Shown one piece after another: positions 32,880-43,429 of a DNA stretch of 64,000 nt. The notes under the pieces are model-generated. The model saw only the letters and a program-made list of their open reading frames with translations. It did no database searches and was not told where the DNA came from. The DNA lies in the NCBI GenBank assembly GCA_030435675.1, contig CM059625.1, positions 7,998,001 through 8,062,000 of the forward strand, in the 5' to 3' direction. This DNA is from Steinernema hermaphroditum. Its lineage: Eukaryota > Nematoda > Chromadorea > Rhabditida > Steinernematidae. Position 1 is the first letter of the stretch, and each line of letters opens with the position of its first letter. The position numbers and the translations under genes were made by a program.

Positions 32880-33891
32880 TCTTAATCAATTCGTTTAATT
32901 GTGACACTAAAATCGTCCTTCCTTTACCAAACGAAGCGCCATCATTTTCATCAACTTGTTTTCACTTTTTGACAGGATAACCGATAAACCAGACCACACC
33001 TTACCCGCTTCCTTTGTGAGCAGCTCTAGGTCAGCACATTCCAACTACTCACGGCGATGCTCTTCCGCGGAAGCTCACCAAATCCCGTTTTAACCGCGCA
33101 TTGCATGCGCATTCATCCATACGAGATACGATTCCGAGACGGTCTCCTCTCGCTCTCCTGCTCGAGCTTGCGTTTCTCCCATGGCAATGATTGCCGTCTG
33201 TCGCGCGCACTGTCCACCGGTCTTGGATCCCCATGAATAGCAAAAAGAGAGTTGGAAGGCTACCCTGCCGCTCGCACTCGCTCCGAATTGCGCGCGCATG
33301 CAGCTCCTTCGGACTAATCCTTTTAGGGGTATGCATGAAATTATGCCCACAGGCTGACCAGCGGTGTGATCTGGCTGCTGGCAGAGCGACGACATCTCGC
33401 GCGTCAAGTTGCGCGCCAGTCAACCCCACTCGTTTTCTTCTTCCGAGAGGTCACAGACAATAGAATACGACCCTCCTTCGTCTGCACCCCGGAGTCCGGC
33501 CGTCGGCCATTTACGCGCGACGTCAGTCACTGTCGTTTTCAAAGTTTTTCGAGTCGTTAGAGTGTACTTTGTCGATTCGCTACTTTCGCTTGCCGAACGC
33601 GGACGATCCGTTACCATTTCCGCGAGAAAACTATCTCTCATCTTGACACACTTCGTCCACTTACTGTAGAAAATTCGGCTGCACCCTCAGCACTTGTAAT
33701 TGTCTCTTGTACTCGCACCTCGGAAATAATCCGTCGAGAAATCTCTCCGCAAGAATTGGCGAACCAAAATCGATTATTTCAGATATCTCTGTTTCTTACT
33801 ACCCCGTATGACTTAGCGCTTGAGTGAAGAGTTGTACCTGATATCGTGGTAGGTTACATTAGCATCCGACCTAATCGCAGTTTCTTGAAAG
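32880..33891. other. About 1 kb with no supported gene
   Basis: Upstream region of the patched-related gene. Several overlapping ORFs on both strands (for example 33049-33429 minus) are arginine- and serine-rich shadows without splice framing. The promoter of the next gene should be here. Confidence 0.45.
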
Positions 33892-36800
33892 ATGGTCGCC
33901 TTGGGGCGAATGTTTGTACAGTTTGAAGCTCAAACACAGCGATTTTTCTACCGACTTGGGCTTCTTATAGCCGATTATCCGGTGATATGTCTTTTAGTAA
34001 CGTACGTTTACGATTAGCGGATTACGATGAGTCCAAAGCGTTTAGTGTCGTTGGTGCCATTTTCCTTTCCATAGGAGCTATTAACTTCAAAGAAGTGAAC
34101 AATGTCCGCGACCACTTCAGTGCCTCGGATTCACCGTCGAGGTACGAATTCCGCGTGGCGAGGGAGTTCTTCGAGGAACTGGGCAGCCCCTTTCACGTTG
34201 TAGTGGCCATGCAAGCAACGGACGGAGGAAGTCTGCTGAGACCTAAGTTGGTAGACACTAAGTGACTAGGAGAACCTTTGATTTTTGAGGTACATCGAAA
34301 AGGCGCTCGAAATTGAAGACTACCTTCAATACCGTTTGAACGTCACCCACGAAGGCAAAGCGTACTCTTATTCTGACTTCTGCGGGAGTCAGTGCGAAAC
34401 AAGTGATGCGGTGAATATCTTTCTCAGCATTTTCCGCGACATTCAGTCCGGAAAGGCAAGCAATGTTAAACTTACATATCCCACCATGGATGTATTCGGG
34501 CATCGTATTTACCTCGCCAACAACATCTTCCAGGTGTCCTTAAACAATCGGTAAGAATCAATCAGGATCAGGCGCATTTTAGCGTTCTACTTTAGGTCAA
34601 AATTGATCGAGGGATGTAAACTTGTTGCCATCAATTTTCATGCGATTTATGCGAATTCCTCACACGAAGAAATCATGAAGAAATGGGAACATGCGGTGTT
34701 CGACTACTCGACGAGCACAATTGGAGATCCGCTGATTCGTGTTTATGCAACTTCTGAGGGCCTCGTGTCGGAAGAAGTACGTAGAACAGGTATGCTTTCC
34801 GATGTGCCTTTCTTTCCAACGGTGGCATTTTCCAGGAATCAAAGCTCTTCCCCTCATGTCGGTTTCGTTCATTGTCATCACGATATTCACGGTGGGAACT
34901 TCTCTGAAAAGGGATCCAGTCAAGAGTAAACCGTGGGAGGCATTCCTAGGAGTACTGTGCCCTCTTCTCTCGCTCTGTGCCTCGTTTGGGACCATGTTCT
35001 GGGTAACACCCTCCTCCAAGTACCACCACTTATAAGCACCGTACTTTAGCTTGGATTTGAATTCCTTCCAATTGTGACGGTGGTTCCTTTTTTGGTACTG
35101 GCCATTGGAGTGGACGATGCCTTTATTTTCCTTCACGGCTGGCATCGATGTGACCCTAGCCTTTCCGTGAAAGAACGTCTCGCAGAGACACTAGCCGATG
35201 CTGGTCCCTCTATTACAATCACCTCCCTCACGAACATTCTCTCATTTGCCATTGGAGCGTACACTCCAACGCCCGCAATTCAGGTATTCGGTATTATCGG
35301 ACCGTCATACACTCATGCTTCACAGATGTTCTGCATTTTTATCTCTGTCGCCGTCGTTTACGACTATCTGTATCAGATCTTCTTCTTCTCGGCCATTCTG
35401 GTTTTTAGTGGAAGGCGAGAGGAAAATCGCGTCAATTCGTACGTTTGGTGTTTGGTCGTTCCAGAAGAAACTCCATCAGAGGTAATAAGCATCCCTACCA
35501 CAAAGAAATCTCAAGTGTTCTGACAGACTGTTGCGCCAAAGAAAGACTTTATACTTATAAGATTTGCCAGCAAGTTCCTCGACGTTTGGGTGGACTTCAT
35601 CATGAGCTGGTCAGCACGTATTCTACTCGCAGTGATCATGGTGGCCTACTGGGCGGTCTCAGTTTATGGAGTGACACAAATAAAAGTTGGCCTGAGTTCG
35701 GAGAAGCTCTTCTTGGATGATTCGCCGCTGCTGGACCTTGTTCGCATGCAAACGAACATCATATTCAAAGAAGGAGGACAGGTAAGATGAGTCTGTGTGT
35801 TTTGTTTCGAAGGTCTGGCATAGGTTGCGGTCTTCGTTAACAGACCGGGAAATCTGACAGAACCTGAGGCCGTATCAGAAATTATGGGAATTCTCGACAG
35901 ATTCGAGCATGCAAGTGGAAGCGTAGGGTCCTCTAGTACTCACATGTGGCTGCTTCCTTACCTACCATATGTTGGTCTACAGGTAGTTCCCTATTGTAGA
36001 TAAGTAGATTCCAATTCTAAACGTACAGAACCGTGGAGCAATCGACTTTAAATACAAGTATCTTCCTGACTTCCTATCAATTCCTGAGTATCATCGATGG
36101 AGTCACTTTGTAAACCTCGGGAAACCACAGTAAGCTGATACGCTATGCGTTTTTGGTTCTAGAGTGGAATTTATAGGGACTGCGCCGAAGAAAAGCCTTC
36201 GTGCCTGCAGAAGTTCTTCTTTTCGACAGGATTCCATAATGCTGTCGCCTGGAGCGATCGGCTGGAACTTCTGCAGAATTGGAGAGAAATCGCTTCGGAG
36301 TACACTCATCTCAATCTGACAATATACGAAGACTTCAGCATGTACTCTGATCAGGTAAAGTAAAGAAGGAGATGTTACATCGTTAAGCCGTTCGATTACA
36401 GCTTCTTACAATTTTGCCCGTCACTCAACAGACAGTAATTTTCGCTTTTCTGTGTATGGCCATTGTTCTGATCTTCTTCACTCCCAATCTGTACACGATT
36501 ATCTCGTCCACCATAGCCATTCTTTCCATCAATGTTGGTGTTTTTGGCTCCCTTACCTACTGGAACGTTGATCTCGACCCTATTTCCATGGCTACGACCC
36601 TCATGGCAATCGGGTTTTCAGTCGATTTCATCGCACACATAAGTTTCCACTATTACAAAGGAGAGATTCCGGTAATGTCCCTTCGTCAGCAACTTTCCTA
36701 ACAATCCCTTTTCCAGGATCAAAGAGAACGTATTCGTCACGCCCTTGCCTCCATCGCCTGGCCGATGTGTCAAGCAGGCCTCTCGACAGTGCTTTCTTTG

Positions 36801-37064
36801 GCTGTTCTCGCTGTCATCCCGGCCTACATGGTGCAGGTCTTCGTCAAAGTCGTTACACTGGTCGTCTCTCTGGGTCTCTTCCACGGTCTCGTCGTGCTTC
36901 CGGTTGTGTTCGCAATGCTGCCTTTCGACAAGACCGCTCACGCAGTCGCCCCGAAATGCGAAACAAAACTGCCCGTTACACTACCCGCACCTCTGACTAT
37001 GTCGAAAAAAGAACTAGAAAAATCAGATTCCGTTTTGTCGCACAGATGCCAAAACAGAGGATAG
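33892..37064 (+). CDS. Patched-related (PTR) sterol-sensing-domain membrane protein
   Basis: An RND-type multipass membrane protein of the nematode PTR group, implicated in moulting, secretion and sterol or lipid handling. ATG 33892 is 13 nt after an AATCGCAG acceptor-like site. Exon 1 (33892-34001) joins across a 44-nt intron to 34046, creating TM1 ([18 protein letters not shown]). The first extracellular loop has [17 protein letters not shown]. The sterol-sensing domain has [19 protein letters not shown] and [19 protein letters not shown], with the family's GVDD motif. The second half has [15 protein letters not shown] (the matching GxxxD motif), [19 protein letters not shown] and a last TM ending [10 protein letters not shown]. 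The C-terminus is short and lysine-rich, with a stop at 37062-37064. About a dozen introns of 40-60 nt are used. The conserved aspartates suggest a proton-driven transporter fold. It is not Patched itself, since there is no long cytoplasmic tail. Confidence 0.92.
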
Positions 37065-37302
37065 CGAGTTCACTCAAGTACAAAGTTTTATTTATTTTAC
37101 GTAGTTCCGGCGAGTCACTGCCAAAGTCCTTAATGTGTTTCTCTGTTCCCTTTCTTGATTTCCGATCGCTAACTAACACGCAATCAGTGGATTTTACGGT
37201 TAACACATTGCTGTTCCATAGGAGTATCTATGAAAGTCGTCCCGTAGTCAGTCTATAGATGAACATTTTCAATAATTGTACATATGTATGTAAGCGGAAT
37301 TG

Positions 37303-37308
37303 AATAAA
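37303..37308 (+). terminator. Polyadenylation signal AATAAA
   Basis: AATAAA 239 nt after the stop codon of the patched-related gene on the same strand; the likely 3' end of its mRNA. Confidence 0.5.
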
Positions 37309-37742
37309 TTAATTGTCTACAATCGGAGAAAGCTATGAGGGAATGAAGTGACGTATCGCTAGATGATCTGTTCAGTCGGATATGCACAGAACATATCCGC
37401 AGGGCCTCATTTACGTGCTTATGCTTCATACACACATTTTTAAACCCTCACCTCAACTACTCGTCACAAGCTTCAGCATCAATGTCGCCTGTTGTAACTA
37501 TCCTATTTCCGCAATGTTTACTTCCAGGGTGCAATTGAAGGGCGCATTGTTTGCGCAGTACAATGAACTCTTGCCCTTCACAATGATTTGGAAAATTCGA
37601 AAAAGATGCCCAATTGGGTCACCCTTTTCTGTAAACTTGAACGTTTCCAATTGGTTAACTAAGTCCCCACTCCCTTCTTTCTTTTTCATTCAACTTCACA
37701 ACGCATGGTAGGCAAAGAAAACATTTTTTATGCAAAAAATAA

Positions 37743-37940
37743 CTATTCACAGTGGTGCTTATTGATAACAAAGTGATCAAGGCAAAAATACAGCTCGCAT
37801 TTCGCACAACGGACACTAGCAACTGGGTCGCAGTAACATTTGCTGACAGCTCTAAATTCGAAACAAAACTGTTCTGAGACCTTAAAGTGTGTTGGTTTGT
37901 CCGGCAAAAGTCCAGCAGAAAACCAAACGAATTGTAGCAT
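37743..37940 (-). CDS. AN1-like zinc-finger C-terminal exon, partial
   Basis: A minus-strand open frame ends at 37743 with a dense Cys/His cluster. In order the residues are C-x-C-x7-C-x2-C-x4-C-x2-H-x5-H-x-C (core RCAKCELYFCLDHFVINKH). The second half, CxxC-x4-C-xx-H-x5-H-x-C, matches the AN1 zinc-finger pattern, but the first pair is CxC, not CxxC. The acceptor-like TTCGAATTTAG just before AVSKCYC suggests this is a last exon. Upstream exons are not identified with confidence. It may belong to a ubiquitin-pathway or nucleic-acid-binding protein, or be a relic of one. Confidence 0.35.
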   Translation of the reverse strand: MLQFVWFSAGLLPDKPTHFKVSEQFCFEFRAVSKCYCDPVASVRCAKCELYFCLDHFVINKHHCE

Positions 37941-37999
37941 TGATCGGAATCGCTCTGCCGAAAACTTTTAAATTTTTTTAAAATAAAAATAAATAAATA

Positions 38000-38759
38000 A
38001 AATAAAACTGCAAAACTGTGATATTGAGGAGTTTGGCGATATATTCTTGTTGAGAAACGATGAACTTCGGTTTCTGACGCAGCTGAAGTTCTGTAAGATA
38101 TCGATAGAAGGACTTGAATTGTCTATTGAAAAACAGATCAAGCGGTTGAACAAGGCTGGTGAGCAAGGCTTTTCCCTGCAATTATTGAAAATTCGATTCC
38201 CATCTGCAAGGTACCAGATGCGGAAATTTCTTGCTGAATAATCACATTGTATGTCAGTGCGTTTTCGCGCTGACACGTAACTTCGACTTGTTTCACACCC
38301 ATGAATGTGAGTGTGGGGCCGCTTCGAAGTTCCAACTGGATCCCACTTTGGTCCGTGTTATAGACCTTCAAATGCAAAGATTTATAGAATCACTGCAATC
38401 TACCGCACACCTTATCGTGATCCATATTCATCAGAATGCTGCGAACATCAGTTCGGAAATGCTCAACATTTCCCATTAAAGATTTTGGTTTCGCTCACGG
38501 CTCCGCACTTCTTCTCGTAATATCTATGCAAGAAATAGAAAACCCAGTCGCTGTCCCGTTTATCCGTTTCGTCATGCTTCATAAAGGAAGGATCCAACGA
38601 CATAATCTCGACAATTCTGAAATGTAGGGAGTCCATGATCGATGATGTTGAAAGTCGTATGAGCGCACGGCACATGGAAGTTCTGTGGCACCGTAAACGG
38701 GAAAAAATCGAGCAAAGCATTAAGAATCTAATTTATCCTGAAGAACGCATAGACTATTA
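38000..38759 (+). CDS. Hypothetical helical protein, fragmentary
   Basis: The frame from about 38005 reads FLLRNDELRFLTQLKFCKI and LELSIEKQIKRLNKAG up to a GTGAGCAAG donor. After a 52-nt intron it stays open to 38479 (LVRVIDLQMQRFIESL). A last block after TGAAATGTAG (38630) reads DDVESRMSARHMEVLWHRK and EKIEQSIKNLIYPEERIDY then a stop at 38757-38759. These are charged, heptad-like helices. The minus strand is also open over parts of this stretch (38138-38377, 38463-38720), so strand choice is uncertain. No family is recognised. Confidence 0.32.
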
Positions 38760-38989
38760 AATTCACCCCTATATGCAAAAATGACGTGGACTCTGTAAAA
38801 AGGATCAGAAAGATCAGAAAAAAATTCTGATAAAAATAACGATCAGGACATTTTTTAACTTTTCGAGCGAGACGAGACTTTTCAACTACGAAGGTCGGAA
38901 CTATAATGAACAGCTCGAGACGAGACTCAACACAGAAAAAACCCTCCAGACCTCGAGAGTTGCACAGTTCTGGCGGATCTTTCACTTTC

Positions 38990-39641
38990 GTTTCCAGAAA
39001 ACCGTTATTTACGTGTTCACAGCAACAAACGCTTGCTGTATTGGTTCAGGACTAGGAAACAGCTGTATTTAAGAGACATTCCCCTTTTTATGTTTCTGGG
39101 ATTCATGGGATCAGAATGTTTCTTTCCGATTGAAGGAAATAGCTAATTTGAATTATGTAGTGTGTAGAGCTTTCGTCCTGTTGTGCCACATATCGGCAGT
39201 CATAACTCTCTGGTATTTGAGCGAGAGCACCTAGTATTTTACACTGCTAATACATTCCCCTGGGCCTACCGTTTGCCCCTGGTCTCGCGTAGATCTTAGA
39301 GTTGCATGATCACCCGTGCCCTTGTGAGTCATGACCGATCTCAGACCAAGTCTACAAGTTGATCTCCACAATGGCTCTCATTTTGAGCTGAGAGATTCTT
39401 GTTTGCTGTTTATATAAGACAGCTATCCTACTGTTTTTATAGCACCTAGCTCTATCTTACTGCCGTCTGCACTCGACCACATCAGAGGAAATCAAACAAA
39501 CTAAGACAAAGCGGTCAACATTGGGCCAAAATATTTTTCGACTCCAAATCGTTCTACGAACGAGGGATTCGGCTCTTGCCCACAAAGTAAGTTCACGTAC
39601 TGCACAGCGATGGTAAACATTAATTGTGGGAGAACCCGATA
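38990..39641. other. Intergenic DNA left of the transposon, no gene seen
   Basis: No splice-framed exon or recognisable motif. The sequence is moderately AT-rich with scattered stops. Confidence 0.45.
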
Positions 39642-39643
39642 TA

Positions 39644-39669
39644 CAGGGTGTACCATAAATACTGTAAGT
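39644..39669 (+). repeat. Left terminal inverted repeat of the mariner element
   Basis: 26 bp beginning CAGGGTGTACC and ending CTGTAAGT, exactly the reverse complement of 40936-40961. Confidence 0.95.
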
Positions 39670-39680
39670 GGAAAAACTGC

Positions 39681-40800
39681 TTATAACTTTTCATTTACGA
39701 CAAGGAAACAAAATGAATTCATAACTGTAAGATTGGCCAGGAAATTCTGTATAACATACTTGAATTCTGTTCGAAATGCCCTCCTTGACAGTTTGATTAA
39801 GGCGTTCAGATGCTTCTGGAAATTCTTCAGGATTCCCGCGGTGACTTTTGGCATGATTTCCCTCCAAGCGGTCTTCAGAGAGCGCTCCATGGAATTCACA
39901 CTGGCGTGGCTTGTAGCGCATACGTTTGGCTCTAGGACTGACCAAACAGCGAAGTCGAGAGGGTTGAGGACCGGAGAGTGCCGCAGCCAAACATCTTTCC
40001 TCTTGACCCAACATCCTTCCTTCACATGGTTGGCTGTGACAAGACAAAGGTATCCTTGGCTCCATGACCAGGCGTCCAGTCCTGCTGAAACGTCCTGCGG
40101 TGCTGTGGGGTAGATCTACGACCCAGGATTTCACCATAGCCGTTCGGAACCAGTTTTCGGTAGTTCTTGCCAGGAGGTCAACTTTTTTCCATTGACTTCG
40201 AAAAAAACGAGCTTCAGGCTCCCAGGTCCAAAAACTCCGGCCCTACCCATGATGGATTGTGCGGAATGGATCTTATCAACAGTTACGGAGCGGGGCGAGC
40301 TTTTCGGAAAACGTTTACGGTGATCCCAGGTGTTTCGCAGCGGTTCTACGGTGACAATCCTTTCATCCAAAAACAGCATGTCCTGGAGGCTCCCGCCGCG
40401 GACTTGTGTCTTCATCTTCCGGTACTTCTTTAGTCTTGCGGTTTTCATTCGAAGACCGAGGAACTGTCTGTATGTCATCTTGCAGCAGTCGAGTCCCTGA
40501 TCTTCTTCCACTATTTTCCTGAGCGATCACTCAATGACTCAGTACTTCTTTGGCAGGTTTCTCATGGATCGTGCTAGATTCTGCTTGATCTTCTTCCGAA
40601 AGGCATTTTTGGTCCTTGGTGTTCTGGCTGTTCTCGGTCTTTTAGTCATTTGGCGAATCTGTATCCCATCTGTCTCTTGGAAGTGTTGTACAATCCGCTA
40701 GAGTTGAAAAAATTGGAATTTCATTAACTTTTCAATCTCCATAATCGGCATTTCACGCTTGTAATCGGCGACGGTAGCAAAACGGTCACTCTGAGATACC
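39681..40800 (-). pseudogene. Mariner transposase, disrupted by stops and frameshifts
   Basis: The transposase-like protein is spread over several minus-strand frames. An N-terminal helix-turn-helix region reads KRPRTARTPRTKNAFRKK and then KIVEEDQGLDCCKMTYRQF. Between these lie in-frame stops near 40541 and just after, with another near 40699. The central part has FLDERIVTVEPL, the place of the first catalytic Asp, and MGRAGVFGPGSLKLVFFEV. The second Asp region is FQQDWTPGHGAKDT (normally FQQDGAPAH) in another frame. The third region, RHSPVLNPLDFAVWSVLE (normally SPDLNPLDYxxW), has Asp to Val at its SPDLNP position. It ends at 39681. The copy cannot encode an active enzyme as it stands. Confidence 0.85.
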
Positions 40801-40935
40801 TTTTTATCTGATGGGAACAGGTTAAAGTACCGGGAAAATCTACTTTTCTAGATCAAAAAAGGACGACAAACAGGAATATAGCAACAGAACTGGTATAAAA
40901 AGGCAAAAAATCAAGGTAAATTGAAAAGCTTGTCG

Positions 40936-40961
40936 ACTTACAGTATTTATGGTACACCCTG
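40936..40961 (-). repeat. Right terminal inverted repeat of the mariner element
   Basis: 26 bp, perfect inverted match to 39644-39669, followed by TA. Confidence 0.95.
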
Positions 40962-41240
40962 TATTGTTTGCGCCAGTTTTATGAGGACGAATATAAGAAT
41001 TTTTCGCAATGACACAATCCGTCGTCGCACAGTGGATGCGTAAAGTACATTGAAAACTGGTCATCGGATCTTCGCTTATTGTTTCGGGCTACTCTCTATT
41101 AACTTTGCTGGAAGAAATTCAAATTGATTTTATCTGTGCAAATAGAAACGTCTTGTCGCGCATTCAACTGCGCGACAAACTGGCGTTACCAAGGAAGTTC
41201 CAGCGTTTTCCTGTTTCCAACACCGACCTCTATCAGTGAC

Positions 41241-42150
41241 ATGCCCACTGATAGTAACGCGAGCCAGAACAAGGTACTTAAATAAGGATAGTCATACCTA
41301 ATCCAATGCATTGTAGAAGCCTTCTCAAGGAAAGCGGCTATGGAACAAAGCATTCAAAGCAATCAAAAGCGGGGAAACGACATTCGAAGAACCTTTGCAT
41401 CTGTTTTCCGGCGAAGAGCATGCCGATCCAGTGATCCACAAAAGCGGAGGTCGATACGTCGATTGTGGCGGCCAGCGCTTGCTCATTTTCAATTTTGTGG
41501 GAAGGCAGTTCTGTTCTGAAGATCTCAGCTCTGTGGACAATACGGGAAACGCACGATTATGGCTGTCGGAAGAGTGTCTTGCTTATTACATTGTCAAACA
41601 AGCCACCAGTCAAGCGTTTTACACAAAATTTGTCAACAAGAGGATTCTGGAGTTGGGATCAGGGAAAACGGGACTTGCTGGATTGTGCGCTGCGAGCTAC
41701 ACCGGAACGTCGGTTCACATCACAGATGGAAACGCGAAGGCAGTGGAAAACGTGCAGAGAATCATCGCAGAAAACGGTTTGAAGAACGTCCAATCGTATT
41801 TGTTGGATTGGTCGAAGCCACCCAACACTGTTTCAAAGTTCGACGTCATAATAGCATCGGATTGTGTCTACTTTGAGCGATATCATTGCATAATCGATTG
41901 CATTGACCAAATGCTGACGGATATGGGGACAGTTTACATGGCAGCCCCGTACCGGAAAGGATCGCTCGAGAAGTTCCTTTTGAAAATTGATCGCAAAAAT
42001 TGGGAATACGTTCTCATAGAAAACCCGGTGTGGAATGCGACTATTCAAGCGATGCAAACGGAAGCTAGGGAAAACGGAGTCATGAGTGATTTCGACGATG
42101 ATCTTCATTTACCAAAACTGGTGATTCTCCGTCGTGTGATTCGACAGTGA
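41241..42150 (+). CDS. CAMKMT: Calmodulin-lysine N-methyltransferase (CaM KMT)
   Basis: This class I SAM-dependent enzyme trimethylates calmodulin Lys115 in its known orthologs. Two exons, 41241-41273 (MPTDSNASQNK) and 41317-42150, are joined by a 43-nt intron in phase 0 and give 288 residues, near the roughly 320 of the human protein. The family order is clear: RLWNKAFKAIKSGE at the N-terminus, DNTGNARLWLSEECLAYYI, the SAM-binding ILELGSGKTGLAGL, the acidic HITDGNAKAVENVQRII, then FDVIIASDCVYFERYHCII and a C-terminal LVILRRV. The human motif ELGGGMTCLAGL differs only slightly. An acceptor-like CTCTATCAG lies four bases before the ATG. The stop at 42148-42150 is only 128 nt from the CENP-S ATG on the same strand, so the pair may be co-transcribed. 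Confidence 0.92.
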
Positions 42151-42278
42151 TTACATGTGTATAAAATGATTTCCTTCCACGTAGCTGATCTCTCTTAGAT
42201 GCACTTTACGTAGGCTGCATGCTAGTACTTATATTTAGCTCCGCATTAATGTTTCATGTTGTTTTAGAGATAGAAGAA

Positions 42279-43307
42279 TGTCTGAAACCTACGAACCGAA
42301 TGCCAAAAAGAGAAAGTACACGCGTAAAACAAAGAACACAAAGGGTCCTGATACGGCCACAAAAGGCGATAGTGGACAAACGGTATCTTTGGATGGCTGG
42401 CTGGTAAACAATAGTATTTAGAATCTCACCACTACTGTGCTGAATCTGAGCAGAGCAATCTCAAATGAGGTAGCAAAGAATATTGAAGAGGAAACGGGTA
42501 GTAAAATCACGTTCAGTGAGGAGCTCGTTTCCAGTGTTGCCGATCTTTTCACTTCAACGGTTTCTGAAGCATGGGCCAAGGATTTGTCCATGTTTTCGAG
42601 GTGGTTACACTGTGTTACTCAGCAAACTGGTCGGAATTTAGACACGCAAAGCGCACGGCAATCAATCCCGACGACGTCCATCTACTCTTTCGAAGGAACG
42701 AGGGTCTCGTGAGTCATTTAGCGTTAAAGGAAGTCGCTTTCAACACACCTTTTAGCTCGCATGCATTAGCGGTACTGCCGACAGGAAGACATTCGCTCGC
42801 CCGAAAGTGTCAAAGAACGCTGGCTCAGCGGTCACAAGTCCGCCTGGAGATTCGTCAGACGCCACCTCTTCCGCACGCCATATCCCGCCAGAAGTATTTA
42901 AAGTTCATGAATCAAAGGCGGAGATCTCGAATCCGCCGCCTACACCGGAACCAGTGATAGCTAAGATAGACAATGAAGGCCTGATAGAAGCTGACATTAA
43001 GGAAGAGTGCAGGATATCATTGAATGGTAGGAATTCCGAATTCAAATTTTTCAAATTAACTAACATGTTACTTGTTATGATAACATTCGAGTGAGGTGGT
43101 CATGTAACGACATTTCTTTCAGGCTCTCATGTTGGATTCTCCAACGTCCAACACAAGTCGGGTGTTGGCAAGATACCTTCTCCGACGGACACGGCGGCAG
43201 ATGAACACGATTCCGATGACTCGTTCTACAATGACGAAGGCGACGGATGTAAGTGGACATGTTGTGAAGGACTCGAACAGATAACGTTTTTCAGGGCTTG
43301 TATCGTA
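42279..43307 (+). CDS. CENPS: Centromere protein S (MHF1, histone-fold) with extended tails
   Basis: CENP-S pairs with CENP-X in the kinetochore CENP-T/W/S/X particle and in the Fanconi MHF complex that binds branched DNA. The histone fold is read across a 41-nt intron: ITFSEELVSSVADLFTSTV, EAWAKDLSMFSR|HAKRTAINPDDVHLLFRRN. This matches the family's FARHAKRTTINTDDVKLLARR hallmark. The start is ATG 42279 (MSETYEPNAKKRKYTRK), giving a lysine-rich 36-residue N-extension before a 39-nt intron. After the fold, two more introns lead into a long acidic, proline-rich tail (ISNPPPTPEPVIAKIDNE, DEHDSDDSFYNDEGDGW) ending at TAA 43305-43307. Human CENP-S is 138 residues with a shorter tail. An acceptor-like TGTTTTAG lies 9 nt before the ATG. 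Confidence 0.86.
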
Positions 43308-43337
43308 AAACTTTTCTTCCTGTGATATTCCATTTAC

Positions 43338-43343
43338 AATAAA
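43338..43343 (+). terminator. Polyadenylation signal AATAAA
   Basis: AATAAA 31 nt after the CENP-S stop, ahead of the convergent Rab21 gene whose stop is at 43430. Confidence 0.55.
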
Positions 43344-43429
43344 GAACCGATAGTGTTTAAATTAGGCATTACTCGTATATTATCACAGCGGTTCGCATAT
43401 TACTAGATTAAAGAGTAGCCAGACCCTTT

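Larger units (their letters stand above)
39642..40963 (-). mobile_element. Mariner-like DNA transposon, 1318 bp, with TA target duplication
   Basis: The element runs from 39644 to 40961. It has perfect 26-bp terminal inverted repeats (starting CAGGGTGTACCATAAATACT) and is flanked on each side by TA (39642-39643 and 40962-40963), the duplication made by Tc1/mariner insertion. Length, TIRs and target site are typical of mariner elements of 1.3 kb. A decayed transposase gene fills it on the minus strand. The intact TIRs mean the copy could still be moved by a transposase supplied from elsewhere. Confidence 0.93.

Noticed and set aside
37978..38006. AT-rich run of AAATAAATAAATAAA type
   Set aside because: Simple low-complexity DNA, perhaps a 3' UTR; not a defined repeat family by eye.
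40131..40511. The longest transposon ORF as an independent host gene
   Set aside because: Its content matches the middle of a mariner transposase and it lies between the terminal repeats.
42396..42420. An 18-nt in-frame 'intron' near the start of CENP-S (GTAAACAATAGTATTTAG)
   Set aside because: A 39-nt intron starting at an upstream GTATCT uses the same acceptor, keeps frame and fits the size of all other introns.
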